NCBI RefSeq assembly: GCF_000384035.1
Contig: NZ_KB913024.1
Coordinates: forward strand, 3,063,228 to 3,127,227
Direction: 5' to 3'
DNA: 64,000 nucleotides
From: Actinopolyspora mortivallis DSM 44261
Lineage (GTDB): Bacteria > Actinomycetota > Actinomycetes > Mycobacteriales > Pseudonocardiaceae
A program made the position numbers and the translations under genes. The number at the start of each line of letters is the position of its first letter. The stretch's first letter is position 1. Under the pieces are notes generated by a model, which saw only the letters and a program-made list of their open reading frames with translations, searched no databases and was not told the origin of the DNA. Below are positions 7,693 to 16,361 of this stretch, one piece after another.

Positions 7693-9465
7693 GTGGACAA
7701 CCGCCCACGACGGCCAGGCGACCCTGACGGACACCCCCACAGGCCCGGTCCCCGTCAACCCCGTCGGAACGGCGGGGAGGGCGGGCCGCGACCGCTCGAC
7801 TCCGATGGGCGCGGCGATCCGGGCGGCTCACGGCCGTCACGGCGTCCCTCGCGGGCCGAAGCCGACTCCGGCGGCGGGGTCCGGCGGGACCGGCGCGACG
7901 GAACACGCGCGGAACCCCGCAGCGCTCCACCCGCGAAGGACGTCTGGGCCGACCGGCGAGGCGGCTCCACGCGGTCCTCCCGGGGCGGCCGCGTGACGCT
8001 GCGTTCCGTGCAGATGTGTGTGGCCACGCTCTCGGTGATCGTGCTGGCCACCACCGGCTACGCCTGGGGAACCCTGCGGGGGTTCACCAGCAGTATCAGT
8101 GGGGACCTCAGGATCAACAACGAACGGGACTCCCCCGACGGAGCGACCGACATCCTGTTGGTCGGCAAGGACAGCCGAACCGACGCGCAGGGCAACCCGC
8201 TGCCGGACGAGGTGCTGCGCAAGCTCCGGGCCAGCGACGCCGGTGGTCACCTCACCGACACCATGATCCTCCTCCGCATCCCCGACGACGGCGAACACGC
8301 CCGGGCCGTGTCCTTCCCCCGGGACACCATGGTCGACATGGGGAAGTTCGGCACGAACAAACTGAACTCCGCCCTGAACCGCAAGCGGGTCGCCACGCTG
8401 CGGAAACTCAAGGCCGAAGGGGTCACCGACGAGCGCGAGCTGGCCCGCGAGTCCCGGATCGCCGGGCAGCAGTTCCTGATGGACACCATCGAGGACTTCG
8501 CCGGGGTCAGCATCGACCACTACGCCGAGGTGAACCTGCTCGGCTTCTACAAACTCACCCAGGTGGTCGGAGGGGTGAAGGTCTGCCTGAAGAACCCGGT
8601 GGACGACCCCAACTCCGGGGCCGACTTCCCGGCGGGAACACAGACCATCTCCGGCGCCGACGCGCTGGCCTTCGTCCGACAACGCCATGGGCTGCCCCGG
8701 GGAGACCTGGACCGGATCGTGCGCCAGCAGGTCTTCATGTCCGGGCTGGCCCGGAAGATGCTCTCGGCGAACACGCTGGGCAACCACGGCAAGCTCCAGG
8801 AGTTGATGAACGCGCTCGGTGACTCGGTCCTGCTGGACGACGGCTGGGACGTGTTGGACTTCGCCACGCGGATGCAGGGCATCGCGGCGGGCGACATCAC
8901 CTTCGAGACTATCCCCGTGGAGATGACCGGCCCCAGCTCCGGCCTGAAGGCCGATCCTGTCGAAGTGCGGCGCTTCGTGGACAACCTCCTCCTGCCGCCG
9001 GAGGAACGCGAGGCCGCGCGACGCGAGGCCGAACGTGCCGAGAAGCTGCGCGCCGAGACCGAGGTGAACGTCTACAACGCCTCGGGCGTGTCCGGGCTGG
9101 CGGGCCGCGTCCGGGACGACCTCGACGAGGACGGATTCGAGCGGGGGGCGGCGGCCAACGCGGAACGGATGCGGGAGGAGTCGGTGATCCGCTACTCCTC
9201 CGGCGACCGGGAGGCCGCCGAACTCGTCTCGGAGGAGCTGGGCGGGATCACCGTCGAGCAGAGCTCACAGCCGGAGCCGGGCACGGTCTCCGTCTACCTC
9301 GGAGACGACTATCAGGGCCCCGGAGCCAGGAAGTTCACCGGTACCGACGGGTTGCGGCTGGACGGGAGGACGACGAACCGGGCTCTGGGTACCCACAGCG
9401 ACGGAAGCGACCAGCTCGGCGACGGGAAGTCCATCACCGCCGACGGCATCCCCTGCGTGAACTGA
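7693..9465 (+). CDS. LCP family cell-wall glycopolymer ligase with LytR_C domain
   Basis: A 590-residue LytR-CpsA-Psr protein starting at GTG 7693 with AAGGAGG upstream. Residues 1-100 are a long, Arg/Gly/Pro-rich cytoplasmic tail. One membrane helix follows (VATLSVIVLATTGYAW, about 110-126). The extracellular LCP domain spans about 150-330, with ILLVGKDSRTD, DTMILLRIPDDG, SFPRDTMVDMG (Arg of the pyrophosphate site) and ALAFVRQRHGLPRGDLDRI, the LCP signature. A LytR_C domain follows at about 455-545 (VNVYNASGVSGLAGRV). LCP enzymes move lipid-linked glycopolymers onto peptidoglycan; in this order the substrate is probably arabinogalactan or a wall polysaccharide made with the adjacent rml products. 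The C-terminus ends TADGIPCVN. Confidence 0.92.
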   Translation: MDNRPRRPGDPDGHPHRPGPRQPRRNGGEGGPRPLDSDGRGDPGGSRPSRRPSRAEADSGGGVRRDRRDGTRAEPRSAPPAKDVWADRRGGSTRSSRGGRVTLRSVQMCVATLSVIVLATTGYAWGTLRGFTSSISGDLRINNERDSPDGATDILLVGKDSRTDAQGNPLPDEVLRKLRASDAGGHLTDTMILLRIPDDGEHARAVSFPRDTMVDMGKFGTNKLNSALNRKRVATLRKLKAEGVTDERELARESRIAGQQFLMDTIEDFAGVSIDHYAEVNLLGFYKLTQVVGGVKVCLKNPVDDPNSGADFPAGTQTISGADALAFVRQRHGLPRGDLDRIVRQQVFMSGLARKMLSANTLGNHGKLQELMNALGDSVLLDDGWDVLDFATRMQGIAAGDITFETIPVEMTGPSSGLKADPVEVRRFVDNLLLPPEEREAARREAERAEKLRAETEVNVYNASGVSGLAGRVRDDLDEDGFERGAAANAERMREESVIRYSSGDREAAELVSEELGGITVEQSSQPEPGTVSVYLGDDYQGPGARKFTGTDGLRLDGRTTNRALGTHSDGSDQLGDGKSITADGIPCVN

Positions 9466-9672
9466 GGCTCCACCGGTCCGGGGAGCACCGGCGGGCCACC
9501 ACGGCGGCGAACACGACGGACACCCCCGAACCGGGTGATCTCCACACGAGCCGGCACCCCGAACGTTAGCCTGTGAACAGCCCCGATCCGGGCCGAGGAG
9601 CCACGGGCCCGGCCCGGATCGGGCCTCACGGCGATCCTGTCCGGACACCACGCCCGAGAGGGAGGACCACAG

Positions 9673-11091
9673 GTGGACGAGCCCGAGGAGCGGTCCCCGT
9701 CGTCCGGCGCGGCGCCCGACGACTCCGGACGGCACCGCACCCCGGAGAGCTCGGCGGAGGAGGTCGCCCCCGGAGAGGGGCCTCGACCGCGTTCCACGGA
9801 AGAGGAGTCCGGCGGTGAGCCGGAGGATCCGGGCCCGGGAACCCGTCGGGGTTCCGCACGCCGCCTCGCCCGGCTCGTGGGCCGGGGGCTGCTCGTGGTG
9901 CTGTCGGTGCTGGCGCTGGGTGTCACGGCGACCGGCTGGACCGTGGTCCAACGGTTCCAGAACGGGACCGCAAGCGTCGACATCCTCGGTGGGAACTCCA
10001 TGCGGCAGGTCGACGAGAGGGACACCGCCGAGGACATCCTGCTCGTCGGCAGCGACAGCCGAACCGACACGCAGGGCAATCCGCTTCCCCCCGAGGTGCT
10101 CGACCTGCTGCGCACCGAGTCCGCCTCGGGGTTGAACACCGACACGATCATCCTGGTCCGCGTTCCCGAGGACGGCAGCGAGGCCACGGCGATCTCCATC
10201 CCCAGGGACACGGCGGTGGAGTACGAGGGCGGAACCGAGAAGATCAACGGGATCTACGGGCTCACCAAGGCGGACCGGGCCGAGCGGTTGCGCGCCGAAG
10301 GCGGCCACGACGAACGGGAGATCCGGCGGAAGTCCCGGGTGGCCGGTCAGCGTGCGCTGGTCGAGGCCGTGCAGTCGTTGACCGGTGTCCGGGTGGACCA
10401 CTACGCCAAGGTGAACCTGCTGGGTTTCTACGAGGTCACCAAGGCGTTGGGCGGGGTGCGGGTCTGCCTGCGGCGTGCCACCAGCGACGAGGACTCGGGG
10501 GCGGACTTCCGGGCGGGTCCCCAGGTCATCTCGGGAGCCGACGCGTTGGCCTTCGTACGGCAGCGCCACGGGCTGCCCAACGGGGACCTGGATCGGATCG
10601 TGCGCCAGCAGGCCTTCCTCGCGGCGGTGGCCGACAAGCTGCTGTCGACCGAGATCCTGACCGACATGTCCGCGATGAACCAGCTCGTCACGGCGGCGCG
10701 CAAGTCGGTCGTGCTGGACAGCGACTGGCAGGTGATCGACTTCGTGGACCGGATGCGGTCCCTGGCCTCGGGGGAGATCGGCTTCACCACCATCCCGGTG
10801 GAGAACACCACGGCCACCGACGAGCGGGGCCGCAGCGTCGTCACCGTGGACGAGAAGAGGGTGCGCCGCTTCGTCGCTGATCTCGGGGGCGACGTGGACT
10901 CCACCGACTCCGGCGGAGCCCCGGGGAACCCCTCGTCCGAGCCGGACGGTTCGACCGGATCGACACCGCGCTTCACGGGCGGTTCCGGGCTGGTGCTGGA
11001 CGGAGCCCGCTCCACCGGGGAAGGCTCGACGGCGGCGAGCGCCCGGACCGGTGGGCGGATCACCACCGACGGGATTCCCTGCGTCTACTGA
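9673..11091 (+). CDS. Second LCP family cell-wall ligase
   Basis: A 472-residue paralogue of the preceding gene, starting at GTG 9673. It has an acidic, disordered N-terminal tail of about 65 residues and one membrane helix (LLVVLSVLALGVTATGW). The LCP domain shows ILLVGSDSRTD, ISIPRDTAVEYEG and ALAFVRQRHGLPNGDLDRI. Unlike the first copy it lacks an evident LytR_C domain; after about residue 385 there is only a Ser/Gly/Pro-rich linker. Even so it ends in almost the same tail, TTDGIPCVY. Tandem LCP genes are common in actinobacteria, which need several for different glycopolymers; the division of labour here is unknown. Confidence 0.9.
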   Translation: MDEPEERSPSSGAAPDDSGRHRTPESSAEEVAPGEGPRPRSTEEESGGEPEDPGPGTRRGSARRLARLVGRGLLVVLSVLALGVTATGWTVVQRFQNGTASVDILGGNSMRQVDERDTAEDILLVGSDSRTDTQGNPLPPEVLDLLRTESASGLNTDTIILVRVPEDGSEATAISIPRDTAVEYEGGTEKINGIYGLTKADRAERLRAEGGHDEREIRRKSRVAGQRALVEAVQSLTGVRVDHYAKVNLLGFYEVTKALGGVRVCLRRATSDEDSGADFRAGPQVISGADALAFVRQRHGLPNGDLDRIVRQQAFLAAVADKLLSTEILTDMSAMNQLVTAARKSVVLDSDWQVIDFVDRMRSLASGEIGFTTIPVENTTATDERGRSVVTVDEKRVRRFVADLGGDVDSTDSGGAPGNPSSEPDGSTGSTPRFTGGSGLVLDGARSTGEGSTAASARTGGRITTDGIPCVY

Positions 11092-11167
11092 CGCCCCGGC
11101 CGGGGCCGGTCGACTCCGGTGTGCGACAGAGCGACCGGATGGTGATCACGTCCGTTAGTCTGCACGC

Positions 11168-11893
11168 ATGAGCGTCACCGAAGCGCTGCTGAGTCCGCTG
11201 TTGGCCCGGGGGGCACCGCGCCCGTTGATCACGCACTACGACGAGGCCGTGGGAGGCCGGGTGGAACTGTCCCGAGCCACCGTGGCCAACTGGGCGGCCA
11301 AGACGGCCAACTGGCTGACCGAGGAACTCGACGTCGAACCGGGAACCCCGGTGGCCGTGCGTCTGCCCGCGCACTGGCAGACCGCCGGAATCCTGCTCGG
11401 GGCCTGGTGGTGCGGGGCCAGGGTGGTGCACTCCCCCTCCGCCGCGGAAGCCGCTTTCGTGCCGGGAGACCGGATCGCCGAGGGCGAGGGTTCGGGCGCC
11501 ACGGTGGCGGTCGCGCTGGACGCGCTGGGAGGATCGGTGTCCTGTCTGGACGAGGACGTGGTGGACTTCGCCTCCGAGGTACGCATCCGGGGCGACGAGT
11601 TCACCCCGTTGATCCCCGTGTCCGGGGACACACCCGCGCTGCTGGACCGCACCGTGGACGAGGTGGTCAGCGCCGCCCGCGAGCGCGCCGAGACGCTGGG
11701 CATCGGTGGGAACGACCGCGTACTGTCCGCATTGGACTGGACGTTGCCGCACGGGGTGCTGGACGGTCTGTTGGCCGTGCTGGCGGCGGGGGCCTCCCTG
11801 GTGCAGCTCTCCGGTCTGGACGAGGCGGATCCCGGAGTGCCGGACAAGCGGCGCGCCGACGAGCGCACCACGGTGGAGCTGGGCCTGGACTGA
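11168..11893 (+). CDS. TIGR03089 family protein (AMP-binding-like, incomplete fold)
   Basis: A 241-residue protein whose first 100 residues look like the N-terminal part of acyl-CoA synthetases: TVANWAAKTANWLTEELDVEPGTPVAVRLPAHWQTAGILLGAWWCGARVV. The adenylation motifs (P-loop-like TSGTTG and the YGxTE region) are missing, which fits the actinobacterial TIGR03089 family rather than an active ligase. The gene is typically found near LCP and rml genes in this order, as here. Function is unknown; a degenerate regulatory or structural role is possible. ATG 11168 is the start, 76 bases after the second LCP gene. Confidence 0.8.
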   Translation: MSVTEALLSPLLARGAPRPLITHYDEAVGGRVELSRATVANWAAKTANWLTEELDVEPGTPVAVRLPAHWQTAGILLGAWWCGARVVHSPSAAEAAFVPGDRIAEGEGSGATVAVALDALGGSVSCLDEDVVDFASEVRIRGDEFTPLIPVSGDTPALLDRTVDEVVSAARERAETLGIGGNDRVLSALDWTLPHGVLDGLLAVLAAGASLVQLSGLDEADPGVPDKRRADERTTVELGLD

Positions 11894-12029
11894 GTACCCA
11901 CGGATTCCGGAGGGCACGCCGGTTCCGCCCGGCGAGGTCGCGCCGACCGGCGTGTCCCGAGGAAGCCCACACCGAGAAACGACCCCGAACCGTCTCGCAA
12001 TTTTCTTTACCGACGAGTAGCATCCGGGT

Positions 12030-12815
12030 GTGTCCGACAACACGCAGACGCTGTTCCAGTTCACCAGGGACGGGTTCCTGCCCACCGAGGCGGCTGGCAA
12101 CCCGTGGGGAGAGCTGACCGGGGGCGGACCGGTCGCCGGGCTGCTCACCCGCGCCGTCGAGCGGTCCCTGCCCGACGAGGAACTGTCCCTCGCCCGGATG
12201 ACCTTCGACCTGATGCGGCCGGTGCCGCGTCGTGAGGTGGCGGTGGACACGCGAACACTGCGCTCCGGGAAACGGCTCCACGTGGTGGAGGCCGAACTCA
12301 CCTGCGAGGGCCGCCCCCTGACCCGCGCCACCTTCCAGGCCCTGCGCCCCACCGAGCTGGACGGCCGGGGCGAACGGACGGAAGTCCCGTTCCCCGGACC
12401 GGACGGGATCCCCGACGGCTCGTTGATCCCGCCCGAGTTGGGGCTGCGCTGGGGGGTGCACGACGTGGTCGACGTCCGCTGGGTCGCCGACCAGAGCAGC
12501 CCGGACGCCAGTCGGCTGTGGATGCGCATGCCCGTGCCGCTGCTGCCGGGCGAGGAGCTCAGCCCGCTGGTGCACACCGCGACCCTGGTGGACTGCGTCA
12601 GCGCGGCCAGTCCGGTCGGCGAGCTGTTCGGGCCGTGGATCAACACCGACATCACCTGCTATCTGCACCGCAGGCCCGCGGGGGACTGGCTCGGCATGGA
12701 GATCCGGCGTTCGGTGGAGACCAACGGGATCGGCCTCGCCCGGGCCCGCCTGTTCGACCGGCAGGGTGCCGTCGGCACCGCCCAGGAGGCCGTGCTGGTC
12801 AACGACCTCGGCTGA
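12030..12815 (+). CDS. Acyl-CoA thioesterase family protein (double hot-dog, TesB-like)
   Basis: A 261-residue protein starting at GTG 12030. It has the layout of TesB-like double hot-dog thioesterases. The first half contains FTRDGFLPTEAAGNPWG, GGGPVAGLLTRAVER and MTFDLMRPVPRREVAVDTRTL; the second half contains SPLVHTATLVDCVSAASPVG and WINTDITCYLHRRPAGDWLGME. The last segment carries the Asp, Thr and structural Trp region expected at the active-site interface. It would hydrolyse acyl-CoA thioesters, but chain-length preference cannot be read. An AT-richer stretch (12001-12020) with TAGCAT about 10 bases upstream of the start may be its promoter. It converges on purE with a 27-base gap. Confidence 0.85.
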   Translation: MSDNTQTLFQFTRDGFLPTEAAGNPWGELTGGGPVAGLLTRAVERSLPDEELSLARMTFDLMRPVPRREVAVDTRTLRSGKRLHVVEAELTCEGRPLTRATFQALRPTELDGRGERTEVPFPGPDGIPDGSLIPPELGLRWGVHDVVDVRWVADQSSPDASRLWMRMPVPLLPGEELSPLVHTATLVDCVSAASPVGELFGPWINTDITCYLHRRPAGDWLGMEIRRSVETNGIGLARARLFDRQGAVGTAQEAVLVNDLG

Positions 12816-12842
12816 GGAAGGGCCAGGCTACGGCCTCGGCAG

Positions 12843-13385
12843 TCACCGCTCCTCGGCCCGCTGCCGCAGCGCGGCGTGCTTGTCCAGCACCTTGCCTTCC
12901 AGCTCGTCCTGGTACTCGGCCATGCGGGAGCGCAGCCTGCCGCCCAGCTCACCCGAGTCGGCCGAGAGGGTGCGCACCGCCAGCAGCCCGGCGTTGCGGG
13001 CACCGCCGACCGAGACGGTGGCCACGGGGATACCGGCGGGCATCTGCACGATCGACAGCAGCGAGTCCATCCCGTCCAGGTGCTTCAGCGGCACGGGCAC
13101 GCCGATCACGGGAAGCACCGTGGCCGAGGCGACCATGCCGGGCAGGTGCGCCGCTCCCCCGGCACCGGCGATGATCACCCGGATTCCCCGGTCGGCGGCG
13201 CCACGCGCGTAGTCCAGCATCCGCCGCGGAGTGCGGTGCGCCGAGTACACCCCCACCTCGTGGGGAACCCCGAACTCGGCCAGAACCTCCCCGGCCTCCC
13301 CCATCACCGGCCAGTCCGAGTCACTTCCCATCACCAGACCGACCAGTGGCTCCCCGGAACGTTGCTGTTCCCCCGACTCCGCCAA
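12843..13385 (-). CDS. purE: N5-carboxyaminoimidazole ribonucleotide mutase PurE
   Basis: A 180-residue class I PurE converting N5-CAIR to CAIR in purine synthesis, working after PurK encoded just upstream at 14048. It starts with TTG at 13385, preceded by GGGAGGAAACC. Key features are [14 protein letters not shown] (the GSDSD phosphate-binding motif), [14 protein letters not shown] (catalytic His region), [16 protein letters not shown] and [25 protein letters not shown]. All are canonical and the length is normal. It lies in the same direction as purK but is separated from it by the broken DUF397 gene. Confidence 0.96.
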   Translation of the reverse strand: MAESGEQQRSGEPLVGLVMGSDSDWPVMGEAGEVLAEFGVPHEVGVYSAHRTPRRMLDYARGAADRGIRVIIAGAGGAAHLPGMVASATVLPVIGVPVPLKHLDGMDSLLSIVQMPAGIPVATVSVGGARNAGLLAVRTLSADSGELGGRLRSRMAEYQDELEGKVLDKHAALRQRAEER

Positions 13386-13496
13386 GGTTTCCTCCCGATA
13401 CGTGGCTTGCGAACTCCCCGCAGAGCCTAGACCTCCCCCGGCGGCGGAGTTCGCGCCGGAGTCTTGAGGACGGTCCCGAGTCGCGGGCGCACGGAA

Positions 13497-13542
13497 CGAG
13501 GCCCGGAACCCCTGGGTTTCGCCGGGCGGTTCGCGGGCCTCG
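13497..13542 (-). terminator. Stem-loop downstream of the DUF397 remnant
   Basis: CGAGGCCCG (13497-13505) pairs with CGGGCCTCG (13534-13542), a perfect 9-bp stem with an internal AACCC/GGGTT mini-stem in the loop. It lies between the DUF397 gene and purE on the minus strand and probably ends the upstream transcript. There is no T-run. Confidence 0.45.
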
Positions 13543-13655
13543 TCGTCACGCTCGCGCGGGATGAAGCGACGTTCTCGTCAGGAGGAGCCGCCGTCGCTGT
13601 TGCCCCAGTTGCACGTGTGCTGCAGCGGCCCGACGGCTCACGGACACGAGCCCGG

Positions 13656-13852
13656 TCACCGCGCCAGAGCGCTCACGAAGGCCCGCCAACGCGCCCGGTC
13701 GAAACCAGCACCGGCGACTGCTCACCCCGCTTGCTGTCCCGCACACCGACCACACCAAAGGCCCCGGCCACCTCGACGCAGTCCCGCTCCGGGTCACTGT
13801 GACTGGACTTGCGCCATGCGACCCCACTCCACAGCCCCTCAACCGCCTTCAC
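13656..13852 (-). pseudogene. DUF397 gene with an apparent 1-base frameshift
   Basis: The reading starts at GTG 13852 behind an excellent AAGGAGGTC site and gives WRKSSHSDPERDCVEVA, GVVGVRDSKRGEQSPVLV, the classic DUF397 core. In frame the protein then ends at 13673 as STGRVGGPS. Shifting one base restores the conserved family ending FDRARWRAFVSALAR, with a stop at 13656-13658. This means one base is missing near 13695-13700 (CTGGTTTCG where CTGGTGTTCG would be expected). Either the gene is newly inactivated or it is a sequencing error. DUF397 proteins are small actinobacterial partners of XRE-type regulators, and no such regulator is adjacent here. The open product would be about 60 residues. 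Confidence 0.7.
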
Positions 13853-14047
13853 TCGGTGACCTCCTTCGCAGCTCGCCGGACAGCTTCCGAAGCCCACGAT
13901 CGAACCACGAAGAGGAGGAGCACGGAACCCGTCGCCACCGGTTCTCACCTCACCGGACTCCGGCCACGCGAAACGACAGTGCTCGACCCCGCCACCGACA
14001 CCGGCTGTCCGGCGACACCGCCCGCACGAGCCGAAACAGCGCGCCGG

Positions 14048-15232
14048 TCAGTGCACCGAATAGCCGTCCGGCCACTCGGCGTGGGCCAACCAGTGCGCGG
14101 CCAGCCGAGCCTGCTCGCGGACCTCGTCCATCCGGTCGCCGAGCATGTTCACGTGGCCGATCTTGCGGCCGGGCCGGGAGGTCTTGCCGTACAGGTGCAC
14201 CTTCGCGTGCGGGTAGCGGGCGAACAGGTGATGTAGCCGCTCGTCCACGCTCATCCTCGGCTCGGTGGCGGCGGCGAGCACGTTGCCCATCACCACGGCG
14301 GGCGCGGTCAGCTCGGTGCTGCCGAGCGGGTAGTCCAGCACGGCGCGAACGTGCTGTTCGAACTGCGAGGTCCGCGCCCCGTCGATGCTGAAGTGCCCGG
14401 AGTTGTGCGGACGCATGGCCAACTCGTTGATCACCAGGCCGTCAGGGGTCTCGAACAGCTCCACGGCGAGTACCCCCACCACCCCGAGTTCCTCGGCGAT
14501 CCGCAGGCCGATGTTCTGGGCCTGTTCCCGCAGCTGCTCGGAAAGATTCGGCGCGGGGGCCAGCACCTGCACACAGACGCCCTCCGACTGCACGGTCTCC
14601 ACCACCGGCCAGGCCCCGCCCTGGCCGAACGGGGACCGTGCCACCAGCACGGCCAGCTCACGGCGCAGCGGCACCCGCTGCTCCGCCAGCAACGGAGCCC
14701 CCGCCTCCAGCAGTTCTCCGGTGGTGCGCCGAGCCCCGTCGGGGGTGTTCAGCACCCACACTCCCTTGCCGTCGTAGCCGCCCCGGGCCGTTTTCAGCAC
14801 GCACGGCCAGCCGTGTTCGGCCCCGAAGGACAGCACGTCCTCCACGCGGGTGATCTCGGCGAACGGCGGAACCGGCAGCCCCAGCTCACCGAGCCCGCGT
14901 CGCATGACGAGCTTGTCCTGGGCGTGCAGCAGGGCCCGCGGGCCCGGGTGGACGGCGACCCCCTCGGCCGCCAGGGCGCGCAGGTGCTCGTTGGGCACGT
15001 GCTCGTGGTCGAAGGTGACGGCGTCACACCCCTCGGCGAACGCGCGCAGGGCGGCCAGGTCGGTGTGCGAGCCGATCTCCACGTTCGGGGCCACGAGGGC
15101 CGCCGACTCGTCCGGAGAGGAAGCCAATATTTTCAGCGACTGGCCGAGTCCGATGGCCGCCTGATGCGTCATGCGCGCCAGCTGGCCACCACCGACCATG
15201 CCGACGACGGGAGTTGCAGTCCGGTGGTCCAC
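14048..15232 (-). CDS. purK: N5-carboxyaminoimidazole ribonucleotide synthase PurK
   Basis: A 394-residue ATP-grasp enzyme that carboxylates AIR to N5-CAIR using ATP and bicarbonate. It starts with GTG at 15232. The N-terminal pre-ATP-grasp domain has VVGMVGGGQLARMTHQAA; the ATP-grasp domain has FDHEHVP, HAQDKLVMRRGL, VLKTARGGYDGKGVWV and VELFETPDGLVINELAMRPHNSGHFS, the last being the metal/ATP site. The C-terminal domain contains KVHLYGKTSRPGRKIGHVN. This is a textbook PurK of normal length and is paired functionally with purE downstream. Confidence 0.96.
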   Translation of the reverse strand: MDHRTATPVVGMVGGGQLARMTHQAAIGLGQSLKILASSPDESAALVAPNVEIGSHTDLAALRAFAEGCDAVTFDHEHVPNEHLRALAAEGVAVHPGPRALLHAQDKLVMRRGLGELGLPVPPFAEITRVEDVLSFGAEHGWPCVLKTARGGYDGKGVWVLNTPDGARRTTGELLEAGAPLLAEQRVPLRRELAVLVARSPFGQGGAWPVVETVQSEGVCVQVLAPAPNLSEQLREQAQNIGLRIAEELGVVGVLAVELFETPDGLVINELAMRPHNSGHFSIDGARTSQFEQHVRAVLDYPLGSTELTAPAVVMGNVLAAATEPRMSVDERLHHLFARYPHAKVHLYGKTSRPGRKIGHVNMLGDRMDEVREQARLAAHWLAHAEWPDGYSVH

Positions 15233-15292
15233 AGCCCGGACAGCTTACCCGCTCCGGGTGAACCCGCCGCGACCGAGGGGCACGGTGCGCAC

Positions 15293-16183
15293 TCAGCACA
15301 ACGAGTCGATCAGCGCGCAGGCCTGCGCGTACTCCGCGGGCAGCCGCAACCACCGCAAGCGAGGCCCCTCCCCCGGAGCGCAGACCCGCGCCAGCTCCGG
15401 GTCGGACCGCAGCCGCTCGGCGATCGTCCGTTCGGCCCGAAGGCGCCGCTCGGCGAGCCCCTTCCGCTGTCTGACCAACACCACCGGGGTGGACTCCCGC
15501 AGCAGGGACACCGTCTCGCCCGCGTCGAACTCGGTGCGCAGCACGTCGGAGGCCAGCACCACCCCCATCAGGTGCGTCCAACGGTCCGTTCCCTCCGTCG
15601 GGCACAGGGTCACCACCAGCAGGGCGTAGTGATCCCATCCCTGCCGGTCTCCCTGTCCGGCCCCGGCGGTCTCGCGGTACACCTCGTACAGCCGCATCCG
15701 CAGGTACGCCCCGGTGGTGAGCCCGGTCAACGCGTCCACCACCTCCCGGGAGGCGGAACGGCCCGCCGTCACGTCGGCCCAGGACACGGCCACGGTGCGC
15801 AGCGGCTCGGCCGGCAGCTCGGAACAGTCCCCCCGGGCGGGCACCACTCCCTCGCCCTCGCTTCCGAGCACCTCGTACAACGCGGCCAGATCGTTGAGCG
15901 TCTCGTCCAGACCGATCCCGGCGCGGGCCCGCTGCTGGCCGAGTTCGGTGAGGGCGTCGAACAACTCTCCCCGCCCCAACAGAGCGTCGCAGACCTGGTC
16001 CACCCCCGAGCAGGACCAGTCCCCCGGGAACGGCCACCCTGCGGCCAGCGTCGCGCTCAACCACCACGCGCGCAGTGCGCGACGACGTTCCCGGAGGTCG
16101 CCGTCCTCGGGCAGCCCCGTCGACAGCGGAAGCCCGCGCTCCCCCGCACGGGAACCCCGCTCGTGTTCGCCAGACCGACGCAT
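15293..16183 (-). CDS. Degenerate GGDEF-like domain protein
   Basis: A 296-residue protein starting at ATG 16183 with GGGAGGTCGG just upstream. The first 150 residues are helical and acidic (QQRARAGIGLDETLNDLAALYEVLG). From about residue 158 it reads VVDALTGLTTGAYLRMRLYEVY, which matches the opening D-x-LTGL-x-N/R helix of diguanylate cyclase domains. It continues HYALLVVTLC, then VLRTEFDAGETVSLLRESTPVVLV, the position where GGDEF would sit. The catalytic GG(D/E)EF is absent, so it is probably a non-catalytic sensor or scaffold. It is transcribed divergently from the sigma-factor fusion gene. Assignment to the GGDEF fold is inference from the LTGL block and strand order. Confidence 0.55.
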   Translation of the reverse strand: MRRSGEHERGSRAGERGLPLSTGLPEDGDLRERRRALRAWWLSATLAAGWPFPGDWSCSGVDQVCDALLGRGELFDALTELGQQRARAGIGLDETLNDLAALYEVLGSEGEGVVPARGDCSELPAEPLRTVAVSWADVTAGRSASREVVDALTGLTTGAYLRMRLYEVYRETAGAGQGDRQGWDHYALLVVTLCPTEGTDRWTHLMGVVLASDVLRTEFDAGETVSLLRESTPVVLVRQRKGLAERRLRAERTIAERLRSDPELARVCAPGEGPRLRWLRLPAEYAQACALIDSLC

Positions 16184-16246
16184 CCGACCTCCCTACTCGT
16201 GACTCCCACAGTCGGGACGTGTGGGCGGCTACCCCGTGACGGTGAT

Positions 16247-16261
16247 GTGAATAGCGTTCAC
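16247..16261. promoter_or_regulatory. Inverted repeat in the sigma-factor leader
   Basis: GTGAA (16247-16251) and TTCAC (16257-16261) flank TAGCG, about 100 bases before the sigma-fusion start. It may be an operator in the divergent region 16184-16361. Weak evidence: short arms only. Confidence 0.25.
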
Positions 16262-16361
16262 CCGGAGAGTTCGATCACAATCCCCGCTGGGTACAGTCCC
16301 GGTCCGAGTCGTTCATGGAACGCGTCCGGTTGCCGGTGATCCGACGAGGGGAGAACACAGC

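Noticed and set aside
11094-11105. CCCCGGCCGGGG palindrome after the second LCP gene
   Set aside because: No loop and GC-only; expected by chance in this composition.
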